A stretch of 64,000 nt of DNA from an uncultured Porphyromonadaceae bacterium (GTDB lineage: Bacteria > Bacteroidota > Bacteroidia > Bacteroidales > Muribaculaceae), in contig CAMWMD010000011.1 in assembly GCA_947175265.1 (NCBI GenBank), forward strand, positions 1 through 64,000. Reading direction: 5' to 3'. Position 1 is the stretch's first letter. Every line of letters starts with the position of its first letter. Positions 37,522 to 47,205 of this stretch are shown here, piece by piece. The notes beneath the pieces were generated by a model that saw nothing but the letters and a program-made list of their open reading frames with translations, ran no database searches and was not told the origin of the DNA. Made by a program: the position numbers and the translations under genes.

Positions 37522-38676
37522 ATGGATGATTACAAAGACATAATAGATTTCCTGAAGCCCCGCCGTGACATAAAGGCTTCAGAAGAACTTCATAACAAAG
37601 TCCGGAAAGCCTTTGAAAAAAACCGGCGCCAAAAGAAAGCAGCAAGATGGCTTTTGGGAGGGATAAGCCTCGGTGCGGTTGCAGCGGTCCTTTTGCTTGT
37701 ATTGATACCCTCCGGGTTATCCGCAAAAGAAGTATTGAGCGAGGCAATCAACGCATTGGTTAATACTGAAAATGTGGAGATGGTGGTGGATATCAGAACA
37801 CGCCCCGTTGAGAACTTCCGCTATATCAATGTGGACGATGATTTTATATCCCATCATGTCTATACTGTTTCTACCGATTCATTGTTATGTTGGAGAGTTG
37901 ATAAAGGAGAGAGGACGGCAGTGGGTAACAGTAAGAATATATACACTTGGATCCCCTCCCTAAATTTAGGCTGGCATATAAATGACGATGATAATGAAAA
38001 CATTCTCGGATATTTGGCAAATTTCCTGACTCCACGAAAAATATTGGAAGAGGAGTTGGAAAACTGTCAAAACAATAAAAATGGAGAGTATAAGGTAGAA
38101 AAGAAGGGGAAAGATATTATCCTTACCGTTCATTCTTCACCGCAAGGGAATTTCGATAATCCATACATGCTGAACTCTTCAATTGCTGAATCCGAAACAA
38201 TACGCAGATACGTCATTGACAGTGATTCAAAGAGATTGAAAAGTGCTACAGTCAATGTGATTGCAGATAATCGAGAAATCGAGGTCCTTAAAGTTTCTTC
38301 CATTGATTATGATTCACAGAGAAAAGATATCTGTAAAATTATCCCGGACATCAGATTTGTCGAGCTTGTGAAACAACCCGATGGATTAACCTCCCTTAGT
38401 GCGGAAGAAGCGGCATCCACAATTCTTAATGCCTTTGCCGACTGGAACGACAGCATTCTCACTAAGGTATTTATACCCGAAGTCTCGGAAGCTGCTTATC
38501 GGGAGAGATTTCAGGGATCGACACTCATATCTGTTGGTAGATCTTTCAAATCCGGCAATAACAACTCTACTTTTGTTCCTTACTCTTTAAAACTTAAAGA
38601 CGGAACTACGCAACGTCACAACATTGCCCTGCAGAAGACTGAATATGGAGGGTGGATAGTGGTCGGAGGTCTCTAA
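37522..38676 (+). CDS. Putative anti-sigma / membrane-anchored regulatory protein
   Basis: One transmembrane helix near residue 50, immediately downstream of a sigma factor. Confidence 0.5.
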   Translation: MDDYKDIIDFLKPRRDIKASEELHNKVRKAFEKNRRQKKAARWLLGGISLGAVAAVLLLVLIPSGLSAKEVLSEAINALVNTENVEMVVDIRTRPVENFRYINVDDDFISHHVYTVSTDSLLCWRVDKGERTAVGNSKNIYTWIPSLNLGWHINDDDNENILGYLANFLTPRKILEEELENCQNNKNGEYKVEKKGKDIILTVHSSPQGNFDNPYMLNSSIAESETIRRYVIDSDSKRLKSATVNVIADNREIEVLKVSSIDYDSQRKDICKIIPDIRFVELVKQPDGLTSLSAEEAASTILNAFADWNDSILTKVFIPEVSEAAYRERFQGSTLISVGRSFKSGNNNSTFVPYSLKLKDGTTQRHNIALQKTEYGGWIVVGGL

Positions 38677-38701
38677 ACATCAATAACTAAATCCAATTAT
38701 A

Positions 38702-41017
38702 ATGTCATTAAAGAAATTAATGGCAGGGCTAATGCTCTGCCCGTACTTCAACACCCTTTTTGCGGCGTTACCGTCTTATACAGGCATTGTAAAAGATGAA
38801 GTCGGAAGTCCTGTGGAATTTGCCAATGTAACTCTATTGGCCCGGAATGACTCCACTTTTGTGGATGGAACTGTGACTGACCAGACAGGAAAGTTTGCCA
38901 TTTTAAGTAAGGAAATTCCGGTGTTCCTTAAAATATCCTTTATGGGCTATGAAGATAAGATCATAGATAATCCGGAAGAAAACTTGGGAGACATTATCCT
39001 TGCTCCGGCACCTTATACTCTCGGTGAGGTCGTGGTGAAAGGATCCCGTCCAATGGCTAAACTGAAAGGTGATGGCGTGCAGGTGCCAATCTCCGAAACA
39101 TACCTTGCCAATACAGGTACCGCTCTTGAAGTGCTCGGTAAAATGCCTTTTGTTACAAAAAACGGTTCTGATATAGAAGTACTCGGCAAAGGTACGCCGT
39201 TGATATACATTAATGGCAGACAAGTTCGTGATATGTCGGAACTTGATCAGCTTGCATCAACTCAGATAAAAAACGTTGATGTTGTTACCAATCCTGGTGC
39301 GAGATATGCCTCAAATGTCAACTCCGTAATAAGAATAACTACGGTAGCTCCGGTTGGCGAGGGTTTCTCGTTCAACGACCGTACAACAATCGGATATAAA
39401 CACTATGCCTATCTGTTTGAACAGGTCAATTTCAACTGGCGGAAAAATGGTTTTGACCTGTTCGGTATGCTGAATTATGAAAATTATAGGGAGCGTCCGC
39501 GTGTCTCCAACATAACAACACAATATTTCAAATCTGACATTGTGAGGCAAAACAGTTTTGGTAAGGATTTTGCCAAATACCCAATCTATCAAGGAAAGAT
39601 CGGTCTGAACTACACCGCCACCTCCCATTATTTCGGTTTTTATTATGATTTCTCATTCAAGCCTTCCACTTTAACAGGAAATTCGTTGACTGACCGTTAT
39701 GTTAACGATGTGTTCTCAGAAACTCTTGAAAATATTTCTGAAACTAACCGTTATGACCGTCAGCATTTAGTTAGTGCCTATTATTCAGGCAAAATTGGCA
39801 ATTTTAGTCTCTCTGCCAATTTTGATGCCTTATGGCAGAACAATGACAGCCATAGTGCTGAGAATGAAGTATCCTCTGCTAATGAAGAGCGTAAGTTTCT
39901 AACTTTCAATGATGTCTGTAACCGACTTCTCGCAGGTAATATAACGGCATCAACACCTTTATGGAAAGGCGAATTGCGATTTGGAACCGAGATAAACAAC
40001 ATACGCCGAACTGATAAATATACAGGTAATGCTGATTTTATTTCTGATAGCGATATCAAGATTGACGAAACCACGTCTGCTCTGTTTGCTGAAACCGATC
40101 AGACATTCGGTATCGTTTCTGCCGGAGTGGGTATTAGATGGGAATATACCGATTCCAAGTATTGGCAGGAAGGTAAATTAAGTGATGATCAGAGCCGCAG
40201 ATATCATAATCTTGCGCCGTCAGCCAATCTCTCTTTCCCGATTGGCAATGTCAGGACTAATTTATCTTATATGAGGAAGACCACAAGACCTGCTTTCGCG
40301 CAATTGAGTTCAGCTGTAAAGTACATCGACCGATACCGATATGAATCTGGGAATCCTAATCTGAAACCAATCTACCGTGATTATGTTTCCGCATCCGTAT
40401 CATGGAAGGATCTTGTTGTTGAAGTTGAATACTATTCTACCAAGAACTACTTCATGTGGCAGACCTCCGAATATCCCGGAGTGGATGACGTGACCATGCT
40501 GACAATGGTAAATATGCCAAGATTCAACACCTACGGCGCATACTTGAATTATTCTCCTACATTCTTCGGATTGTGGCATCCTTCCTTTATGACTGGTATA
40601 GATATTCAGGATTTCAAGTTAACCCATGCTGATAAGATTATCAATTTGAATAAGCCTTTAGGTATATTCAGATTCAATAATGCAATTCATCTGCCGTGGG
40701 ATATGTGGCTTAATGTGGACTTTTCGGCAAGGACATCAGGAAATGGAGATAATTTCTACATGAAATCTTATTGGCAGTGCAACCTCGGATTATATAAATC
40801 TTTTGCACATGATACTTGGAGCGTAAAGCTACAACTCAACGACGTTTTCGACACATGGAGACAGGACATCATATCTTACGATGCCCTTAGTTCGATGACT
40901 GTAAAAAAGATATTTGATACCCGCGACCTGTCATTGACAATAAGATACAACTTCAATTCCGCACGTTCACGATATAAAGGTCGTGGAGCGGGTAATTCTG
41001 ATAAGAACAGATTTTGA
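38702..41017 (+). CDS. Outer-membrane beta-barrel protein with carboxypeptidase-regulatory-like N-terminus (TonB-receptor-like)
   Basis: YTGIVKDEVGSPVEFANVTLLARNDSTFVDGTVTDQTGKFAI; VTNPGARYASNVNSVIRI; beta-rich C-terminus. Confidence 0.85.
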   Translation: MSLKKLMAGLMLCPYFNTLFAALPSYTGIVKDEVGSPVEFANVTLLARNDSTFVDGTVTDQTGKFAILSKEIPVFLKISFMGYEDKIIDNPEENLGDIILAPAPYTLGEVVVKGSRPMAKLKGDGVQVPISETYLANTGTALEVLGKMPFVTKNGSDIEVLGKGTPLIYINGRQVRDMSELDQLASTQIKNVDVVTNPGARYASNVNSVIRITTVAPVGEGFSFNDRTTIGYKHYAYLFEQVNFNWRKNGFDLFGMLNYENYRERPRVSNITTQYFKSDIVRQNSFGKDFAKYPIYQGKIGLNYTATSHYFGFYYDFSFKPSTLTGNSLTDRYVNDVFSETLENISETNRYDRQHLVSAYYSGKIGNFSLSANFDALWQNNDSHSAENEVSSANEERKFLTFNDVCNRLLAGNITASTPLWKGELRFGTEINNIRRTDKYTGNADFISDSDIKIDETTSALFAETDQTFGIVSAGVGIRWEYTDSKYWQEGKLSDDQSRRYHNLAPSANLSFPIGNVRTNLSYMRKTTRPAFAQLSSAVKYIDRYRYESGNPNLKPIYRDYVSASVSWKDLVVEVEYYSTKNYFMWQTSEYPGVDDVTMLTMVNMPRFNTYGAYLNYSPTFFGLWHPSFMTGIDIQDFKLTHADKIINLNKPLGIFRFNNAIHLPWDMWLNVDFSARTSGNGDNFYMKSYWQCNLGLYKSFAHDTWSVKLQLNDVFDTWRQDIISYDALSSMTVKKIFDTRDLSLTIRYNFNSARSRYKGRGAGNSDKNRF

Positions 41018-41043
41018 AAACAAATATATTCATGCAAGGACGG

Positions 41044-41072
41044 AAGCTCCCGGCAGTGATGCCGGGGGCTTT
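41044..41072 (+). terminator. Intrinsic terminator
   Basis: aagctcccggca gtga tgccgggggctt. Confidence 0.7.
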
Positions 41073-41154
41073 ATAAGTTGTAATACCTGATGCCTAATGA
41101 TTAAACTATGGCAAAAAATTTGTAAATTTGCGATATAATATAAAGATTTCTATT

Positions 41155-41364
41155 ATGTCAGAACAGGAAATGAACTCTTACCGTTTCACTTCCGGTCAAG
41201 AACCAAGTGATGAGATGCTCTCTCAGATTATGAAAGAGGTGGCTCATGACGCAAAGAAACGTCAGGAGCAAGCGACTGATGCCTATTTTTCAGAAATGCG
41301 ACGTGAGGCCGAAGCTGTTAAGGCAAAATGGGCTGACAGAATAAATAAAGCAATCAATGGTTAA
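41155..41364 (+). CDS. Small ORF upstream of zeta toxin, candidate antitoxin
   Basis: MSEQEMNSYRFTSGQEPSDEMLSQIMKEV..., overlaps the toxin start. Confidence 0.6.
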   Translation: MSEQEMNSYRFTSGQEPSDEMLSQIMKEVAHDAKKRQEQATDAYFSEMRREAEAVKAKWADRINKAING

Positions 41365-41974
41365 GGCCGGAAGAAAACCTGAGCTTATAGTAATAGCCGG
41401 CCCTAATGGATCCGGCAAAACTTCCGTTACCCAAAAGTTTCTTCATCACGAATGGGCCGATGGCACTGTGTATATCAATCCCGATCAAGTGGCAAACGAA
41501 AAATTTGGTGATTGGAACTCTCAGGATGCCGTATTGAAGGCCGCCAATTATTGTGAAGAATGGCGGGAGAGATGTCTTCGGGAGAAAGTGAGCTTTGTTT
41601 TTGAAACAGTATTCTCTGCAGAAGATAAGATTGACTTCCTCATTCGTGCAAAAGAAGCAGGCTTCTTTATCCGGGTATTCTTTATATCGACAAATCATCC
41701 TTCAATAAACGCTTCAAGAATAGCGAAGCGAGTTATGGAAGGTGGTCATGATGTCCCTATCCGCAAGATTATCTCAAGATACACAAAATCCATCATTAAC
41801 TGCGGGTCTATAGCACCATTGGTAGATAGACTGTATGTCTATGATAACTCAGTTAATGATCAGGATGCCCGGATTCAGTTCAGATTGAGTAATGGCAGAC
41901 TTGAAAAGATGTACGTTACCGAACTGCCTACCTGGGCGAAGAATATTATTCCGGCTGATCCGAACCAGGATTAA
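41357..41974 (+). CDS. Zeta-toxin-like kinase
   Basis: PELIVIAGPNGSGKTSVTQKFL; YINPDQVANEKFGDW; FVFETVFSAEDKIDFLIRAKEAGF. Confidence 0.85.
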   Translation: MVKAGRKPELIVIAGPNGSGKTSVTQKFLHHEWADGTVYINPDQVANEKFGDWNSQDAVLKAANYCEEWRERCLREKVSFVFETVFSAEDKIDFLIRAKEAGFFIRVFFISTNHPSINASRIAKRVMEGGHDVPIRKIISRYTKSIINCGSIAPLVDRLYVYDNSVNDQDARIQFRLSNGRLEKMYVTELPTWAKNIIPADPNQD

Positions 41975-42122
41975 TCAGGGCATACTCTGTATCAACTCGC
42001 ACCATCTCCGTTACTATTCCTTGGAGCCGTCAGTAAAGTTGTCTGCTGAATGATAGCTTTCTTGGTAACGACTGTTCCACCTCCGGATAAGCCGGCGCGA
42101 CGCAAATATCCATAACTTTTGA

Positions 42123-42596
42123 TTAAGAATGATAGCCAATGACTGAACCGAAATAGAGTTTATCCCCCTTGCTGAGATTTGCGACCACCCTCATAAGTTC
42201 GATTGATTTTTCTGCCGTAGTTTCACCACACTCAAAGAGGTTTGGCGTATTGAACGGATTAAGAATAGACCTTTTCAAGATTCTCATGGTTCCGTATTCA
42301 TCCATCACATTTGCAGGAGTGATAGACTTGGTAACTTTAATAACGGAATCAAAGTATGATTTTTTCCACAAAGGGAATCCTCCGTTATAGGTCAGTGTCA
42401 TATCAGGATTCGGTGAAAACATCCCTTTGGGAAGGGTCTGTTCCACAAGTTTCTTGATAGCGTTCTCACGCTCGGACTCCTCAATATCGTATGTGTAATC
42501 CAAGAATACACTTTCACCCTCCTTGATATTGTCAGAATCGAGGAGGTCATTCTCTGATAATGGAGCCGTTCTCACTTGAAAAATGTAACTGTGCAT
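42123..42596 (-). CDS. Hypothetical protein
   Basis: 157-aa ORF, no motif recognised. Confidence 0.5.
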   Translation of the reverse strand: MHSYIFQVRTAPLSENDLLDSDNIKEGESVFLDYTYDIEESERENAIKKLVEQTLPKGMFSPNPDMTLTYNGGFPLWKKSYFDSVIKVTKSITPANVMDEYGTMRILKRSILNPFNTPNLFECGETTAEKSIELMRVVANLSKGDKLYFGSVIGYHS

Positions 42597-42856
42597 AGTT
42601 CCAAAGTTTAAAGTTCTGATTCATTCCCCTTTTGTGAAACTCAATTGAGTTTCTTCGGTAGGGCTGGCCGCTTTTCGTGCAAGTCAGGCACTGCGGCCAT
42701 GAGGGAGGAAAAGGCAAGTGTGGAGTCGCAGACGGAAAGCAAAGCGGCACTTGGCGTTCCTCCCGGGCGCAGTAACTTTGCACAGAAAAACGCTACCCGG
42801 ACGAGGCTCAGTGCTCACAAGTGAAAAGTGTAATACCTCAATGTATCACAAAAAAA

Positions 42857-42892
42857 CTCAAAACAACATCCTTTTAAAGATGAAGTTTTGAG
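42857..42892 (-). terminator. Intrinsic terminator for the CBASS operon
   Basis: ctcaaaac...gttttgag stem; minus-strand T-tract from the plus-strand A-run at 42850-42856. Confidence 0.65.
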
Positions 42893-42922
42893 CTTATATA
42901 GTAGGATGGTATATTTTACAGT

Positions 42923-44575
42923 TTAAGGCTGATATACTCCTTTATGGTATCCGCCGCCAAGCCACTTTCCAGTATCAAGCCATACTTCATAGAAATAGCA
43001 CCATTCAGCCGCCCATGGTACTATGGTTCTTGAAATGAACTTTTGTGGTGTCCATTCGCCTTCAGCGTATAGACATAACATCTGTTTGCCATGCTTGCTA
43101 TCTCTATAGATGTGATTGAAATCCGCATCTTCCATCTTCCTAACAAGATTGTTTGGCTTCACAACTTCGATAATCGGACACGTTCCATGGGTAAAGTAGA
43201 CGCGTAGCTTGTATTCATCACTTTTGGGAGTGGGTCTTACCGTAATATACCATTGAGCCTTCCCCTTAACTAGAGTACCTCTTGATTCGGGATAATCATC
43301 TATTAGTTTTCTCAACTGAGTTTGAACAGGAATAGCACATATTCTTTTAGAAAAAGCAGGCATATTACCGGCAAGGTTAGTATGAGGTGGAGATGATATT
43401 CGGTTCGCAGCGGTTGTCAGAGTGCCAGTTGTGGAACTTATTCCTACTAATCCTGATTTTACAGCCTGATGTATTTTGTCTCCCTCGATTGCCCTAGCCC
43501 TAACCGTAGCTGTCTCTCCGAATATTTCCTTGAGTTTACGTTTATAAGCTTCACCGTTTAAGTTAACTAAAGCTTGAATATCTGCTTTAAGTGCTTCTAT
43601 CCATTTGTAGAAGAAAATTTTTTTCTGGGATTTTTCTTCCCACTTATCAGCGAAATTCTCTCTGTTGTTGACTGGATTACGCACAAAATACGTTCTTCCA
43701 TCGTATGTGATGTAATTGGTCATGTTATTGATTACATACACGAGTGTGTCCAAGAGGTTGCCATCCGGGGCATGGTCATAAGCTTGGGCAGCCAGAGTCG
43801 TCAGAAGAATTGAGACAGGCATATCCTCATGACCATCAAACATCATATCTCTATGACGTTTTAATAACATTACAATCTTTTGAAGAATGGTTTTGGTCTT
43901 AGGTGCCTGATATTTTGGAAATGCTTCAACCTCGGCTCTAAGAAGTAAAGCGGAAGCACTTTTATGTTTCAGTTCATTTTTCAGAGCAATCATAAGAAAC
44001 CAATCAGCATACCCAATCGGATTACTCTGAGGCCAATTGGGGCGAAAAGTATCCCAATTATATCCTTGATGCTTTTTGTCTGTAATCGCGAGTATATAAT
44101 CGTTAGGATTTACGCTCTTCATTTGAATACTACGAATATAGTCTGCTGATATGGCACAGGGTAGTACGTCCACGTGACTACCATTAGCATACACTATTGT
44201 CACGCATCTACGTCCGCCATTTTTATCCTTCAGCATTTTCCCATAAACAGGGTCGTTAAGAAGTGCTTTGAGAACAGCCTCTTTTACCATTTTCTGAGTC
44301 CAAGAGGACGGGATATTTCGCAATTCGACTATAACATCAACATCGAAGTTACCATCGTTTTTGTGAGATCGAGTACTTGTCCCCAGACGCATAGAGCCTT
44401 GTGGTCTAAGCTTAGGATTAAAGGCTGCAAGAACAGTATTGTTATTAAGTGCTCTTGTTATGGCACTGTATTGTTGTTCTGCTTGTTGAAACATGGCTTC
44501 CGTTGGCGCGATGCTTTCGGAAACTGTTTCAAGAACCAGACTGAGGTAAGCCCTCATATTTGTAGGAACTGTCAA
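42923..44575 (-). CDS. CBASS CD-NTase (cyclic oligonucleotide synthase), long form
   Basis: PQGSMRLGTSTRSHKNDGNFDVDVIVEL (GS plus DxD) and SHVDVLPCAIS third carboxylate. Confidence 0.85.
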   Translation of the reverse strand: MTVPTNMRAYLSLVLETVSESIAPTEAMFQQAEQQYSAITRALNNNTVLAAFNPKLRPQGSMRLGTSTRSHKNDGNFDVDVIVELRNIPSSWTQKMVKEAVLKALLNDPVYGKMLKDKNGGRRCVTIVYANGSHVDVLPCAISADYIRSIQMKSVNPNDYILAITDKKHQGYNWDTFRPNWPQSNPIGYADWFLMIALKNELKHKSASALLLRAEVEAFPKYQAPKTKTILQKIVMLLKRHRDMMFDGHEDMPVSILLTTLAAQAYDHAPDGNLLDTLVYVINNMTNYITYDGRTYFVRNPVNNRENFADKWEEKSQKKIFFYKWIEALKADIQALVNLNGEAYKRKLKEIFGETATVRARAIEGDKIHQAVKSGLVGISSTTGTLTTAANRISSPPHTNLAGNMPAFSKRICAIPVQTQLRKLIDDYPESRGTLVKGKAQWYITVRPTPKSDEYKLRVYFTHGTCPIIEVVKPNNLVRKMEDADFNHIYRDSKHGKQMLCLYAEGEWTPQKFISRTIVPWAAEWCYFYEVWLDTGKWLGGGYHKGVYQP

Positions 44576-45749
44576 AGTCTAGATTAGAAATTGTTATGGC
44601 CTCCTTGTCCATATTTAATGATGAGATAAAATCGTATATACGAAGGCTGTTATTAGCCTTTTTCATATATTTCAATCCAAATATGACTGCTGCCGAATTT
44701 GGAATCGCTGAATATACATGAATAATGTCTCCTGGCGCTTTTGAAATTTCATCAAGTAAGTTGAGCACCGTCTCACCGAATACGTTAAGACGATGACTGG
44801 ATTTTATGGATTCATAATGAGGACCCTCAAACGGCATTATTTCCCAGATGGCTGATACTCCGTCATCGATTCTATCTCTTATTGGTGAAGTCAGACTTAA
44901 AAGTAAAACTTTACGTGCAGATCTCAAACGCTTCTGGTCTGGTCGAAATATTTTGAATCTTATTTCACCTTCGTCAGTATCATTCTTCCATGCCCATTGA
45001 TTGTCTTCTCCTCTAAAAAGATTTTGAATGTTGGTAACATTGAAATCTGCAAGAAGGTGTCCGAACAGAATTAGCAATGGAATTGGGGCAATCCCGAAAA
45101 CTGCAAGCTTTTCTCCCTGTTTAATACATGGGGCGACTTCATTCTTGAATTGAGCGCGTAACTCTTTTTTTGCTATTTCCCAGTAATCTTTATCTCGCTC
45201 GGTTCCGCTAATATGGATTATTATTTCAGCCGGATGTTGGTTTCCTACAAAGTAGTCGGGGAAAAGGGCTTCTCGAATTTGATTATCAGAAATGGTTATA
45301 GGTTGAGCACCGATAGGAGCGCAAAATCGCACAGCTCTACGGCATTTTTCATGGGTTGGATTAGTCTGAGCTTTGATTCTACGTTCATGATCCTCCTTCC
45401 ACTTTCTGAGTAGACTTTCATTATACTTGCCTTCGTTTTCCTTTTTGTCAATCATTGTATGACAAGTAGGACAGAGGATCATAATGTTGTCTTCGCTGTC
45501 GATATACTCCTGAGGATAATCCTTTACGTTCGGACGTGGACCATCGGGGCTGTGAGCGATAATGTGAGCCAATTCCCCAAACTTACCCTTGTCACCGAAG
45601 TACTCGTGGTTCAAAAGATAGCTGTTGCACATACAACAGTATCCTCCGCATTTGACCCATAATCGGATCTGCTGTTCAGTTGTCCATTTCGGCCTTCTGC
45701 CGTGTAGGAACAAATTTGACTGTTCTTCAAAGTTTAGTTTCTTTGCCAT
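44529..45749 (-). CDS. cap5: CBASS effector: HNH endonuclease fused to SAVED domain (Cap5)
   Basis: CGGYCCMCNSYLL...GELAHIIAHSPDGPRPN...DNIMILCPTCHTMID (HNH); GIAPIPLLILFGHLLADFNVTNIQNLFRG...IIHVYSAIPNSAAVIFG (SAVED). Start taken at MAKKLNFEEQ. Confidence 0.85.
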   Translation of the reverse strand: MAKKLNFEEQSNLFLHGRRPKWTTEQQIRLWVKCGGYCCMCNSYLLNHEYFGDKGKFGELAHIIAHSPDGPRPNVKDYPQEYIDSEDNIMILCPTCHTMIDKKENEGKYNESLLRKWKEDHERRIKAQTNPTHEKCRRAVRFCAPIGAQPITISDNQIREALFPDYFVGNQHPAEIIIHISGTERDKDYWEIAKKELRAQFKNEVAPCIKQGEKLAVFGIAPIPLLILFGHLLADFNVTNIQNLFRGEDNQWAWKNDTDEGEIRFKIFRPDQKRLRSARKVLLLSLTSPIRDRIDDGVSAIWEIMPFEGPHYESIKSSHRLNVFGETVLNLLDEISKAPGDIIHVYSAIPNSAAVIFGLKYMKKANNSLRIYDFISSLNMDKEAITISNLDFDSSYKYEGLPQSGS

Positions 45750-45835
45750 AGGCATAATTATTAAGTTTTTATTAATAATAGAATCCTTGGCACGAAAAAG
45801 GTCGTAAAACGCTTGGGTATGCCAAAATAATTGGC

Positions 45836-45940
45836 TACCTTTGCCGTGCCGAAGGGATCTTGGTCGGTCCCGAAGGACAAACGAATAAATTAAACCATCG
45901 AAAGAGGCTGTGTGCAAGACAGTCTCTTTCTCTTTTTTTA
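45836..45940 (+). ncRNA. Candidate sRNA divergent from cap5
   Basis: TACCTTTG (45836-45843), then hairpin gggatc/ggtccc, then terminator gaaagaggctgt gtgcaag acagtctctttc plus T-run. Confidence 0.45.
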
Positions 45941-46315
45941 CTGTCTTTTCTTTGGTCTATAAAGTAATAATATGGTTATGGCAGAATATGCCGCTGTTCT
46001 GAATGCAAAAGTAATTATTTCTAACGAAATAACAAATCTGCTCTATAGTAATGTTTTTCGTTTTGGGAAACTTTTTCTTTGACCAGTTTGTTCAATTACT
46101 TGAATCATTGTTAGATAAGATTTTTTTTTTGAAAAACTTTTTTAGATTATTTCGATAGAAAGTCTATTAAGTTGTCACACATTCTTTAGAAAAAGCTTGA
46201 CATAGTAGCTCTCTACTATATGCCAAAACATCTATAAGGGTATTCATGGTCAAGTTTCGGAAAAGATGTTCTTGAGCATATAAGGCTGCAAAGATAATAA
46301 AAAACTTTTATATTT

Positions 46316-46343
46316 CGTTCAAAATCGTTAACTTTGCGTTCAA
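46316..46343 (+). promoter_or_regulatory. BREX promoter with paired CGTTCAA sites
   Basis: TAACTTTG (46329-46336) flanked by CGTTCAA at 46316-46322 and 46337-46343 (21-bp spacing). Confidence 0.5.
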
Positions 46344-46363
46344 CATTATGAAATAGAAAACCA

Positions 46364-46567
46364 ATGGAAGATCTAAATAGAATCAAATTAGTTTTAGTTG
46401 AGAAAAAACGTACAAGCAAATGGTTGGCTCAAGAAGTTGGACGAGATCCGGCCACCGTATCAAAATGGTGTACGAACGTTTCTCAGCCTGACTTATATAC
46501 ATTCAAACGGATTGCAGAACTATTGGATGTGGATGTTCGGGAACTTATTTGTAAAACAAAACAATAA
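46364..46567 (+). CDS. XRE-type HTH regulator
   Basis: RTSKWLAQEVGRDPATVSKWCTNVSQPDLYTFKRIAELLDVDVREL. Confidence 0.9.
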   Translation: MEDLNRIKLVLVEKKRTSKWLAQEVGRDPATVSKWCTNVSQPDLYTFKRIAELLDVDVRELICKTKQ

Positions 46568-46569
46568 CA

Positions 46570-47205
46570 ATGGCAAAGAAAAAGAGTGATAGCCCATATT
46601 CGGCGGCTTTGGGTGGCGGCGGTTTCCTGTTTGAGGAAACTGAAGCTTTATTGCCATTGCTTCAGTCGCCGGATGCGTCAGAGCTATTGAAAGATGAAAT
46701 CGTGCATAATCGATTGCTTCACATGAATGCCGAACGCACCCGGTCAAAAGCAGTTCTCGAAATCCGAAGGAGGTATGATACAATGTCTCCGGATTTCTGG
46801 ATCGATTACCAGGCAATGTCGGAGGAGAATAGAAGGGCTGCGCTTTTCTATGTGATTTTGAAGACATATAAAATAGTTTTCGACTTTCATATAGTAGTGG
46901 CAATGAAGAAGTGGAAGTCAATTGACAGAAAGGTCGAATTGACCGACCTTATGATTGAGCTGGACGAAATATCAGCCCGTGATGAGTTTGTTGATTCATG
47001 GACAGATGCCACTAAGCGAAAGATAGCAAGCGCCTATCTTACCATTCTCCGAAAAGCCGGGATGTGTGACAGATTAGGCAATCTTCAACCGCTGAAGTTT
47101 GACAATGCAGATTTCTATCTGTACGGGCTTGGCGAACCGTGGTTTTTAGAGGTCTCCTTTATGCCTCCTTACCAGATTGAAACCCTTAAGCAGCAGACGA
47201 CATGA
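46570..47205 (+). CDS. brxA: BrxA-like (DUF1819)
   Basis: Position, size, LPLLQSPDASELLKDEIVHNRLLHMNAERTRSKAVLEIRRRYD. Confidence 0.85.
   Translation: MAKKKSDSPYSAALGGGGFLFEETEALLPLLQSPDASELLKDEIVHNRLLHMNAERTRSKAVLEIRRRYDTMSPDFWIDYQAMSEENRRAALFYVILKTYKIVFDFHIVVAMKKWKSIDRKVELTDLMIELDEISARDEFVDSWTDATKRKIASAYLTILRKAGMCDRLGNLQPLKFDNADFYLYGLGEPWFLEVSFMPPYQIETLKQQTT

Noticed and set aside
46216-46419. 67-aa minus-strand ORF at the BREX promoter
   Set aside because: Overlaps the promoter and XRE start; no recognisable features.
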